The notes under the pieces were generated by a model. It was not told the DNA's origin. It did not search any database and worked only from the letters and a program-made list of their open reading frames with translations. From Lancefieldella rimae ATCC 49626 (lineage in GTDB: Bacteria; Actinomycetota; Coriobacteriia; Coriobacteriales; Atopobiaceae), in NCBI RefSeq assembly GCF_000174015.1, contig NZ_ACFE01000004.1:1-64000 (forward strand): a DNA stretch of 64,000 nucleotides, read 5' to 3'. Below are positions 1 to 8,358 of this stretch, in pieces (the stretch's first letter is position 1; each line of letters opens with the position of its first letter). Position numbers and translations under genes: made by a program.

Positions 1-1715
1 ACATTTACGGAGATTATCAAACTGTCCCTTCCAACCGCTAGCTTCATCAAGCGTTACCGTCTTACCGGTGTCAACACCGTCAGCAAGAAGGTGTACGGTG
101 ACAGGTCCTACCTTAGGACCAATCCAGCTCTTCTTTACAGGAAGCGAAATCTTAGTTGGCTTATTGGTGACTTTCTGAATGGCACCGCCTGTAGGAGTTA
201 CCTGAAGTGTGTACTCATCAGTTCCAAGCTCATAGCCTTTAGGAGCAGTTTTTTCCTTAACCTTATAGGTGCCTTGTACCAACACACCAGAGGTTACCGT
301 ACCATCCGCTCCTGTAGTAAGTTCAAAGGTGCTACCGTCAGGTTTAGTTACTGTAAATACAGCATCCTTCAGAGGTGTCGTACCATCTTCATCAACCTTG
401 ACAAGTTTGATTTTGCTTGCAAGATCACCGCTTGCGCTACCGCCACTTTCAGCAGATTGGTGCGTTGCAACTACTTCTTTCTGCTTCTGGTCAGAATCAA
501 GCTTCATATGATTCTTGAGTACTGTACCAGGAACATACGTAGTTCTATATATGAGTCGGTATTGGTCGCTCGTATTTCCCAAACTAAGCGTAAACGACGT
601 CATATCTGCTGAGAATTTCAATTTACCACTATTAATAAGATCATTCGCCTTGTATTCTTCTAAGACGCTGGTATCATCACCCATTTTGTCATATACAACT
701 TTTCTAAGAATAAAGGAGTCTTTAATATAAGTCATACCTGAAGAGCCGAGGCTATCAGTAACTACCGCATTGGTTAACGAGGCCTTACTAAAGTTAATTC
801 GAGACCACCATTCTGCTTTTGTTTTATCAGAAGTACCTTGGCCCCATTTTGTTAGATATTCTTCCTGAATTGGCTTTGAACCATTAATGTTTACACCTGT
901 AGTAGCCGTATGTGAATGTCCTGCAACGTTACCATTGACAGTTATATCAAACTTATTTTCTTGATCTTTTTTAATTTTTGTTTCATCAAAACGGGCAGCT
1001 AAGTTAATACTTCCTTTTACGTTATATTTATTCTCCACGCCTTTACCGAAGGTAACATGTACCTTACCACCAGTATCATTGGGACCAGGAGTTACATGGG
1101 CATGTGCAATAACATTCCCGTTATCATCTGTGATATCAAAGTCTCTTGCTGTTGTACCAGAAGGGAACTTCATATTATTTGGAAGATCAATATCAAAGTA
1201 GTCTCCCTCATGCAAATCAGTACCATGCCCCGTTGCATTCCAATCCATCTTTAAAAGGAACGTATCTGAGTGAAAGAGGGTATCTGCTTTTTTATGATCT
1301 ACAGTTTGAATCTCAAAATTCGTAATATTTACATCAACAACCTTAGGAGCTGCAACAGCACTCATAAGCGTTACAGGAGCAATCAAATTGCTCGAAAAAT
1401 TTTGTTCAGTCGTTGTTTCAATATCTTCTCTAGACGAAGGGCCTGCCCTTGTACCATTGATGTCCTGATTAGCACCGTCCTCAGATACCTGTTGCTCTGA
1501 AGAGGAGCTTTGCTTATCCTCGGGAACAGTCTTGACTTGCTCTTCTTGAGTCTCTTGATCTTTAGCCTCAGAGCCATTCAAAGCTTGCTCAGTAGCTGCC
1601 TGAGAAGCATTGTTTCAGATGTACTCTCATCAGCAAATGCATTAAGAGCACCTCCTGGAATCATAAGACTCACGGCAAGTACTACTCCCAAGAAATTGCA
1701 GAATTTCTTTCTCAT
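1..1715 (-). CDS. Cna-B/SpaA-type surface adhesin, N-terminal part (runs off window; apparent frameshift)
   Basis: Start ATG at 1715-1713 follows an AGGTGAGG ribosome site. The first ~28 residues are a secretion signal (MRKKFCNFLGVVLAVSL...NAFADE). The frame then hits TGA after about 45 codons, but a second frame is open from about position 1615 to the window edge. The joined product has an Ig-like adhesin region (residues ~110-370), a SpaA/prealbumin-like domain with the typical GTYKVKEKTAPKGYEL motif, and the beginning of a Cna-B domain (KISLPVKKSWIG). This is the layout of a sortase-anchored, collagen-adhesin-like or pilin-like protein; the LPXTG end lies outside the window. The frameshift sits near 1608-1616 and one extra A would restore the frame. 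It may be a real mutation, phase variation or a sequencing error. The domain call is firm; the ligand is unknown. Confidence 0.8.
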
Positions 1716-2206
1716 GGTGTACCTCACCTTTCTTTCTGCTTAGCTGCCTTGCATCTAACATACCGACATAAAAAACCTTTTTCCAAGCTGATAGCAACCA
1801 TCGTTATCACACTTGGTAAAAGCTAAACAATGCTTGATAAGCATACTTTTAAATTTGTGGTGAATCAACTAACATATGCAGTATCTTCATGAATCCACAT
1901 TTTAACTTCACAATTATCCAAAGAAAGTTTTGGACTCTCAGAGATACCTCTTATTTTAGAAGATATCTATCTACCTGTATAATCATGAAAAAGTATTAAC
2001 TAGTTAACTTAATCAGATAACCAAAAGACTCAATACTCTTTAAGTTTTTAAATACACTTTAAAACTCTCTTGTCTGTCCGATAAAAATAATTAGAAGTTT
2101 CGATATCACTATATCCTTTAAAACTTTCAACCCTCAATAGCCGAAAACCTCTTATATAGAAGTCTTCGTTTTTTATTACTGCCTTCCTATTAATAAGGCC
2201 TAAACG
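1716..2206. other. AT-rich intergenic stretch without a gene
   Basis: About 490 bases between the adhesin start and the riboflavin transport promoter. No credible coding frame is seen on either strand. The part next to 1715 should hold the adhesin promoter, but no convincing -35/-10 pair could be picked. The only structured item is the hairpin at 2142-2168. Confidence 0.6.
2142..2174 (+). terminator. hairpin followed by six T residues
   Basis: Arms CGAAAACCTCT and AGAAGTCTTCG pair with two mismatches around a TATAT loop and are followed directly by TTTTTT, the form of an intrinsic terminator on the plus strand. No gene lies upstream on that strand, so it may end an unseen short transcript or simply insulate the riboflavin operon. 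Tentative. Confidence 0.4.
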
Positions 2207-2215
2207 TGCTATAGT
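2207..2215 (+). promoter_or_regulatory. extended -10 promoter element of the riboflavin transport operon
   Basis: TGCTATAGT matches an extended -10 (TGN-TATAAT) and lies just upstream of the FMN riboswitch, where the leader should begin. No good -35 is seen 17 bases further up, which is common for extended -10 promoters. Confidence 0.45.
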
Positions 2216-2223
2216 TTTCGTGG

Positions 2224-2366
2224 AAGTTTCAGGGATGGGTGCAATTCCCTACTGGCGGTAACGTTTAAGCGCATAACAGAATGCGCCATCAAACGAAGTC
2301 CGCGACCCGCGCAAGCGGCTGACTTGGTGAGAATCCAAGACCAACGGTACAGTCCGGATGAAAGAA
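2224..2366 (+). promoter_or_regulatory. FMN riboswitch (RFN element)
   Basis: The conserved RFN blocks appear in order: AGGGATGGGTGCAATTCCCT, ACTGGCGGTAA, AGTCCGCGACCC, GACTTGGTGAGAATCCAAGA, CCAACGGTACAGTCCGGATG. A short P1 helix (TTTC with GAAA) closes the ring. FMN binding normally switches riboflavin genes off. Here the aptamer ends about 15 bases before the ribU ATG at 2381, with no room for a separate terminator hairpin, so control is probably by hiding the ribosome site. The call rests on motif recognition and is strong. Confidence 0.95.
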
Positions 2367-2380
2367 GCGGAGATATCAAT

Positions 2381-2986
2381 ATGTCTACAGCTCATACAAC
2401 TAATCAGTCTCATGCAGTGCATGCTACCAGCGCATCTGCAAATGGCTGGTCAACCAAAAAAATTGCAATCCTTTCCATGCTGTGCGCAGTATCGGCAATC
2501 TGCACTCTTGTATTGCAATTCCCTATTTTGCCTGGTGTAACCTTCCTTAAATATGATCCGTCCGGCATTATCGCCCTTCTCGCCGGCATTGCATACGGAC
2601 CGGCAGCAGGAGCCGTTGTATCAGTCCTTCCCTACCTCGTACACCTCGCAACCGAATCGGGAATCTACGGAACCGTTATGGCTATCTTGGCAACGCTTAC
2701 CATGACGCTTCCTGCGACTGCCATCATTCACGGCCGCACAACTTCCACCAAGGTCATGGTTTTTGGTCTTGTCGCAGGCGGTGTCTGCAGCGTCATAGTC
2801 TGCATCGGAGGCAACCTCGTCGTCACACCAATCTACACCGGCATGAGCACAGATGCCGTTATTGGGCTTATTCTGCCTGCGCTTCTCCCCTTTAACATCG
2901 TTAAAGTTCTTATCAATGGCATCGTATGCGCCCTTATCGGTAAGTCTGCTCTCCGTGCTCTTAACGTCTTTTCTCCTCATGCATAA
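2381..2986 (+). CDS. ribU: RibU-like riboflavin ECF transporter S component
   Basis: A small membrane protein of 201 residues with about six hydrophobic segments, matching the substrate-binding S component of energy-coupling factor transporters. Its position directly behind an FMN riboswitch and ahead of EcfA and EcfT genes makes riboflavin the likely substrate. An upstream in-frame start at 2324 would lie inside the riboswitch and is rejected; ATG 2381 follows the aptamer. The stop overlaps the EcfA start by 8 bases, so the two are probably translationally coupled. It acts in the cytoplasmic membrane with EcfT and the ATPase. Confidence 0.9.
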   Translation: MSTAHTTNQSHAVHATSASANGWSTKKIAILSMLCAVSAICTLVLQFPILPGVTFLKYDPSGIIALLAGIAYGPAAGAVVSVLPYLVHLATESGIYGTVMAILATLTMTLPATAIIHGRTTSTKVMVFGLVAGGVCSVIVCIGGNLVVTPIYTGMSTDAVIGLILPALLPFNIVKVLINGIVCALIGKSALRALNVFSPHA

Positions 2987-4796
2987 TCCAGCGAACACTA
3001 CGGCAAAAACAGAGACCATCGCATCTTTAGAGGACGTCACTTTTGTCTACGAAAACGGTACGGTGGCCCTCGACCACATTTCATTGAGTATTGAGGTCGG
3101 TAAACGTACCTGCATTATTGGAGCTAACGGCTCCGGTAAGTCAACCTTAGCCTCGCTTCTCTCCGGCCTTTCTGCTCCTGATTCAGGCTCAGTAACACTC
3201 GTTGGCGAGAAGGTCTTTGTTGCCGGAACGCCCAACTTTCAAGCGTATGAACAGGCTCGACGACAGCTCGGGTTGGTGTTTCAAAATCCAAAAGATCAAA
3301 TAGTTACGAGCATCGTTGATGAAGACATTGCTTTTGGCCCTGAAAACCTGCAGGTTCCCAGCAATGAAATTAGTAGACGCGTAGCACGGGAGCTCAAACG
3401 AGTGGCCCTTCTCGACCGCGCTCATGCAGACCCCGCAACGCTCTCGGGAGGCCAACAGCAACGCGTAGCCATTGCCGGAGCGCTCGCCATGAATCCCAAG
3501 GTTCTTATTCTTGATGAACCCTCCGCTTCGCTGGATGTAATTGGTAGACGCGGCGTCATGAAACTGGTTAATACGCTTTGCGGTGAAGGTCGCACCGTTG
3601 TCCATATTACACACTTTATGGAAGAAGTAGTTGGCGCTGATCGCGTGGTTGTTCTGAGCCATGGACGGATTGCCTTTGACGGAACGCCGACCGACTTTTT
3701 TGCACGAGAAGCGCTTGTGACGTCTCTCAACCTCAGAGAACCCTTTGAGGTCAAACTGGTAAACATTCTGCGCGCGCACAACATAACGCTCCCCTGGACC
3801 ATCTCAGCGGATGAACTGTTTCAAAATCTGTGTGCACTTCTCGGCCAAGTGAGTGCACACTCAAAAGCTAACGATCCAAAACGTGATGAAAGTAGCCTTG
3901 GCCTCACAAAGTCCCAGCCGCCCACAACAGACACCAAGAGTCCCATCGTTCATGTTGAAGATGTTTCTTACGCATATAACCAAGCTGCCCTTACCGATGT
4001 TTCATTTGAGATTTTAGCCGGCACGACCACCGCACTCATTGGCGCTACCGGATCAGGAAAGTCTACGCTCGCGCGCCTTCTGTGTGCCCTTGAAGTTCCT
4101 GACTCAGGTCACATTACCGTTGACGGGATACCCACGGATTCCAAGAAAAACCGCCGCCTTTTGCATGGCGTCATTGGTTATGTGATGCAACACCCCGAGC
4201 GACAACTTTTTGCGCAAACCGTTTTTGAGGACGTCGCGTTTGGTCCCACTAACTTGAAGCTCTCCAAAGAAGATGTAAAAGAGCGCGTGGAAGAAACGCT
4301 GAGTCTGGTTGGGCTTTCTCACAAAGCGCAGGCCTCGCCCTTTGAGCTTTCTGGGGGACAGCAGCGACTTTGTGCTTTAGCCGGTGTTTTAGCCATGAAT
4401 CCACGTATTTTAATACTCGACGAGCCAACTGCGGGTCTTGACCCTCACGGCCGAGCGCATCTGCAATCTGTTTTGGATGCCGTCCGAAAAAACGGTACCA
4501 CCATCGTGGAGATTACCCATTCCATGGACTACGCAGCCCTTGCTGACCAGGTAATTGTCCTACACAAAACTCACCTTATTGCCACGGGTACACCACACAA
4601 GGTCTTCTCCTCCCTTGGCGAGAAGGAACTTCTCTCTTTGGGCCTTGGTCTCCCACGACCACTTCTATGGTCAAAGCGAATCTGGGAGAAAACCGGCATA
4701 GATCTTGGTCAGCCTCTTTCCCTGCGTGAACTTGCAAGTACTCTTCTCCGCCAACTGAAAGATCAACAACTGCGAGGTGAGACGCATGGCGCTTAA
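2979..4796 (+). CDS. ecfA: ECF transporter ATPase with two fused ABC domains (EcfA-A')
   Basis: 605 residues with two full ABC ATPase domains in one chain. The first has Walker A GANGSGKST (residues ~48-56) and signature LSGGQQQR followed by LDEPSASLD. The second, from about residue 320, has GATGSGKST, LSGGQQRL and LDEPTAGLD. The two halves replace the separate EcfA1 and EcfA2 of Firmicutes. The start ATG 2979 overlaps the end of ribU; longer open frame upstream is ribU read out of frame. It energises riboflavin uptake by RibU/EcfT, and may also serve other S components encoded elsewhere (known for the family, not shown here). Confidence 0.9.
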   Translation: MHNPANTTAKTETIASLEDVTFVYENGTVALDHISLSIEVGKRTCIIGANGSGKSTLASLLSGLSAPDSGSVTLVGEKVFVAGTPNFQAYEQARRQLGLVFQNPKDQIVTSIVDEDIAFGPENLQVPSNEISRRVARELKRVALLDRAHADPATLSGGQQQRVAIAGALAMNPKVLILDEPSASLDVIGRRGVMKLVNTLCGEGRTVVHITHFMEEVVGADRVVVLSHGRIAFDGTPTDFFAREALVTSLNLREPFEVKLVNILRAHNITLPWTISADELFQNLCALLGQVSAHSKANDPKRDESSLGLTKSQPPTTDTKSPIVHVEDVSYAYNQAALTDVSFEILAGTTTALIGATGSGKSTLARLLCALEVPDSGHITVDGIPTDSKKNRRLLHGVIGYVMQHPERQLFAQTVFEDVAFGPTNLKLSKEDVKERVEETLSLVGLSHKAQASPFELSGGQQRLCALAGVLAMNPRILILDEPTAGLDPHGRAHLQSVLDAVRKNGTTIVEITHSMDYAALADQVIVLHKTHLIATGTPHKVFSSLGEKELLSLGLGLPRPLLWSKRIWEKTGIDLGQPLSLRELASTLLRQLKDQQLRGETHGA

Positions 4797-5580
4797 AATC
4801 TCTGTCGGCCAGTATTACCACGCCGATTCTCCTGTCCACGCGCTTGACCCTCGAATCAAGTGTGCATGCGCACTCACACTTATGATTTCAACGTTTTTTG
4901 TACATTCGGCATCTCAACTGGCATTTCTTTGTATTAGTGCACTGTTTTTCATGGTTATGGCAAAAGTTCCTGTCAGGCAGGTTATTGCATCGATTATTCC
5001 CATTGCCTGGCTCTTGGTGTTTCTCGCCATCTTCAATGTTTTGCTTACACAAAACGGAAACCAGCTTTTTGCCTGGGGACCTTTTACCATTACCGATATG
5101 GGGGCGTGGTCGGCAATCCTCTATCCCGTGCGTATTTTAGTTGCAATTTTGATTGGTGCGCTGCTTATGCTCACCACAACGCCAAAAGAGCTTGGCGACG
5201 CATTTGATGCCGCATTTTCTCCCCTGTCGCGCATGGGTCTTCCCGGGCACGAGCTTGCCATGATATTCTCGCTCATGCTGCGCTTTATCCCTACACTTGC
5301 CCACGATGCCGCCGCAATTTCCGATGCCCAGGCCTCTCGAGCCGGAGATGTGGCACACGGATCAATTATCGCGCGTCTGCGAACTTTGAAATCTGTACTG
5401 GTAGCACTTCTTGCGAGTGCCACTCGACATGCAGAGAACCTGGCACGAGCGCTTGACGCTCGAAACTACGTGGCTGGAGCAGAACGTACCCGCTGGCATC
5501 CCTATACGCTGCACATCCGTGATGGAATCGCACTTCTCGTTACGTGTGTGTATATTGGCGGACTGGTGGCTTTGAGGTAA
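4786..5580 (+). CDS. ecfT: ECF transporter transmembrane component EcfT
   Basis: 264 residues, hydrophobic, beginning with a typical EcfT N-terminus (HALDPRIKCACAL) and carrying the two cytoplasmic coupling motifs near the C-terminus (QASRAG and ALDARNY, versions of the family's A-R-G motifs). ATG 4786 is chosen over GTG 4777 because AGGTGA sits five bases before it. It overlaps the end of the ATPase gene by 11 bases. It is the scaffold that links the S component to the ATPase and completes the riboflavin transporter operon. Confidence 0.9.
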   Translation: MALKISVGQYYHADSPVHALDPRIKCACALTLMISTFFVHSASQLAFLCISALFFMVMAKVPVRQVIASIIPIAWLLVFLAIFNVLLTQNGNQLFAWGPFTITDMGAWSAILYPVRILVAILIGALLMLTTTPKELGDAFDAAFSPLSRMGLPGHELAMIFSLMLRFIPTLAHDAAAISDAQASRAGDVAHGSIIARLRTLKSVLVALLASATRHAENLARALDARNYVAGAERTRWHPYTLHIRDGIALLVTCVYIGGLVALR

Positions 5581-5615
5581 TGACAACCATATACCGCTAT
5601 CGGTAGTTCAGCAGA

Positions 5616-6398
5616 CTAAATCCCCATGCCTTCAACGTGTCCTGTCTTTCTCTGAGTGCTCACGCTGAGCTTCCACAACAAAATCGCTGCAACCGTCCAA
5701 AGGGCGAGAAGTGCCGTCAAAGCTCCAATCCATGCGGTGATTTCAGAGCTACCAGCGCTCCCAAGTTCTCTTGCCGCATCGGTAAGCCAGCAAAGTGGTA
5801 ACAGATGCAAGGCTTTTGTAATTACAGGGGGAAAATATGTAAGAGGAATGACGCTTCCACCCACAAGAGGAAATACAACGAGAAGGACGTTAGTTACCGC
5901 AAAGCCATCAGAAAAGAAAAGACCTGCTATAGAACCTAAGGCTCCAAAAATGCTGCCTCCCACGGTAGCGAAAAACAACAAGATACTCAGCGATAGTAAA
6001 GAAAATCCACCAAATCCTGCCAACCACACTGCAATACCTGACGTAATAAGTGAGCTCAGAAAACAAATGAACACAATCACAACGTATCGCCACATAAACA
6101 TGCGGGCGGTTTGATGAGACGAAAGGGTCAAAAAGGTCGTAGTCTTGGCAAAACGGTCAAACACCACGATGTTAGCGGAGCATTGCAAAGCCAAAATCCA
6201 CGCAGGCCCCACAAATGCCGCAACCAGAGCAGACAGCGACGAGTCAGAAAGCTGCATACCAAAACAATAAAAGAAGAGGTATGTCAGAAGTGGTTCGACC
6301 AGAAACTGTACTACAAATGCGTGCAGAGATCCCCAACTCTGAAGTGACGTAAGGGCAATCCGCGTACACGAGCGCAAAGTCTGCGCATACCACCTCAT
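5616..6398 (-). CDS. ABC-2 type transporter permease
   Basis: 260 residues with about six membrane segments and no signal peptide, of the ABC-2 permease type. The start ATG 6398 lies 11 bases after the stop of the upstream permease; the longer frame upstream overlaps that gene and has a non-membrane, cysteine-rich sequence, so it is rejected. It is the last gene of a three-gene operon (ATPase 7185-8150, permease 6410-7195, this one). The substrate cannot be told; such systems usually export drugs, lipids or peptides. It converges with ecfT. Confidence 0.75.
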   Translation of the reverse strand: MRWYAQTLRSCTRIALTSLQSWGSLHAFVVQFLVEPLLTYLFFYCFGMQLSDSSLSALVAAFVGPAWILALQCSANIVVFDRFAKTTTFLTLSSHQTARMFMWRYVVIVFICFLSSLITSGIAVWLAGFGGFSLLSLSILLFFATVGGSIFGALGSIAGLFFSDGFAVTNVLLVVFPLVGGSVIPLTYFPPVITKALHLLPLCWLTDAARELGSAGSSEITAWIGALTALLALWTVAAILLWKLSVSTQRKTGHVEGMGI

Positions 6399-6409
6399 GC
6401 GTTGACGTA

Positions 6410-7195
6410 TCAAGAGAAGTCTCCTTCCCTGCGTACCCGCGCAAATGAAGCAGCAACTACCTTGCTTCCAACAATGGCAAAACAAATCGAAAGCGCACAG
6501 GCAGCGATACAAAGCAGTACCAGCTCTTGAGCGCTGACAGCCGCAAGAATCTTTACCGCAACGGTGAGCGGATGGATACAAAAGAGCAACTGCACAGGTC
6601 TGCTAAAGTTTGAAAGTGGTACTACGATTCCGGAGATAAGCCATACACCGGTAAGAATAAGACCTTCGTAAATTGAAGCTCTTCTCGTCAACAGATATAA
6701 GGCAGAAAGACAAAGAGCAGACGCAGCACAAGCAAGTGTTGCAAGAAGAATTGCAAGCAAATAAACCGGGCGAACCACGACTTGATGAAACCAAAGGAAA
6801 CCAAATAAAAGCGACGCTGGTATGCCCAAAACAAGTCCCAAAAACGCTGCCGATGCAATAAGAGGTACAAAAACCGCAGGTATTCCTTGTGGACTTAGTA
6901 AAAGATATGGAAACGTGCCTTGAAACCGTTGGTAGCCGATAAGACCGGTAGCAAGGGTGGTAGCAGCCCACAAAGAGGCGATGGCCGAATACACCCAAAA
7001 CGCTTCACTGCCAGCCGTATCACCTGCAAAGGAGAAAGCCTTCAGAAAGGAAAAACTTACGCCCGAGCCTAAAACGCTGATAATAAAAAACGGTGTATGC
7101 AGAAGCGTTCGAACATGAAAGCTTAACATCATAAGTTCGGAAGGCAAAAAGTCCAAAATGCGTATCTCTAAAATGTGCCTCGCTTTATCGTTCAT
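6410..7195 (-). CDS. ABC-2 type transporter permease
   Basis: About 261 residues with six predicted membrane segments (FFIISVLGSGVSFSFL, VFVPLIASAAFLGLVLG and others). The start ATG 7195 overlaps the end of the ATPase gene by 11 bases; TTG or GTG starts a few codons upstream are possible. Paired with a second, dissimilar permease downstream, it should form a heterodimeric membrane channel of an exporter. No sequence feature reveals the substrate. Confidence 0.75.
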   Translation of the reverse strand: MNDKARHILEIRILDFLPSELMMLSFHVRTLLHTPFFIISVLGSGVSFSFLKAFSFAGDTAGSEAFWVYSAIASLWAATTLATGLIGYQRFQGTFPYLLLSPQGIPAVFVPLIASAAFLGLVLGIPASLLFGFLWFHQVVVRPVYLLAILLATLACAASALCLSALYLLTRRASIYEGLILTGVWLISGIVVPLSNFSRPVQLLFCIHPLTVAVKILAAVSAQELVLLCIAACALSICFAIVGSKVVAASFARVRREGDFS

Positions 7196-8150
7196 CTTTC
7201 TTGCACCTTCCACTCAAAAGACCCAGATAGACTTCTTCCAGCGAGGGGTTTCTCTCATTAACCTTTTTCCACGTAAACGTTCGCTCGTCAAGCTCGTTCG
7301 GGACAGACGCGGTCCAAGCAACATCAATGTAGTACGAATCAAACTTGTCGAGAACCTCAACGGATGAAACACCGGCCTGTTCTTTAAGCTTTTTGATCTG
7401 GTCTTCAGAAACAGCATGCGCCAGATAGGTAGACACATGATTGATCTCAACGCTGTTTCTCATCTCTTCAAGAGTTCCTTTGAAAATACTCTTGCCATCT
7501 TGAATGACCACGACCTTGTCAGCCAAAAGCTCAACTTCCCGCATGGTATGTGTAGTCAGAAGAATACCGCTGGGGACATGACGCAACTCTGAAATGAGCT
7601 GACGAACACCTGACGCGCTCTCTGGGTCAAGCCCTGCCGTAGGCTCGTCCAACAATATCAGGCTGTTTTGTGCGACAAGAGCACGTGCAATATGCAGCTT
7701 CTGTCTCATTCCACGCGAAAATGTTCGAACCGGCTGATCTCTGACTTCAAAAAGATTAACTTTTACCAGCGCTTCATTGATAAGAGCTTTCTGCTTGGTT
7801 AAAGGAACACCGGATACCTGCGCAAAGAAAAGCAAGTTGTCCACCGCAGAAGCACTCAGATAAAAGCCGTCTTCTCCGCCAAGAAGCAAAGAAAGGTGTC
7901 TGCACGCCTTACGCGGTTGCCGTACCGCATCAGCGCCGCAAATCTCCACAGTGCCGGAATCGGGAAGAAGCAGCGTGGAGGCAATTTTTACGGTGGTAGT
8001 CTTTCCTGCTCCGTTGGGACCAAGCAAACAGACTATCTCTTGGGGATGTATATCCAGCGACAAATCAGAAAGGACACTGCGTTTTATTCCCTTTACTTTA
8101 TAGGAACGGCAGACGTTTTCCATATGAAGTATCGGATGTGTATGTTGCAT
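7185..8150 (-). CDS. ABC transporter ATP-binding protein (DrrA-like exporter ATPase)
   Basis: 321 residues. Walker A GPNGAGKTTTVK, signature FSRGMRQKL, Walker B LILLDEPTAGLD and the H-loop TTHTMRE are all present, in the form seen in DrrA/CcmA-type export ATPases. The C-terminal ~90 residues form the extra domain common in this group. It is the first gene of the three-gene ABC-2 operon and is transcribed away from purL. The substrate is unknown. Confidence 0.85.
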   Translation of the reverse strand: MQHTHPILHMENVCRSYKVKGIKRSVLSDLSLDIHPQEIVCLLGPNGAGKTTTVKIASTLLLPDSGTVEICGADAVRQPRKACRHLSLLLGGEDGFYLSASAVDNLLFFAQVSGVPLTKQKALINEALVKVNLFEVRDQPVRTFSRGMRQKLHIARALVAQNSLILLDEPTAGLDPESASGVRQLISELRHVPSGILLTTHTMREVELLADKVVVIQDGKSIFKGTLEEMRNSVEINHVSTYLAHAVSEDQIKKLKEQAGVSSVEVLDKFDSYYIDVAWTASVPNELDERTFTWKKVNERNPSLEEVYLGLLSGRCKKDER

Positions 8151-8358
8151 TATTTAAGCCCTGCCGATCAATTCATGTATTACTACTCACAGTATAGCAA
8201 TTACCCTCGTAGCACCTTCAGTTGATTTCAATACAACCTTTCACACTAAAAACTTGTTACAAAAACAGACACTTCTCGCCAAACGCAACACCTGCGTTGT
8301 AATCGTACCGTAGAATAGAGATGGTTAACTGAGCGCTCTGCACGGGAAAGGTGGACCT

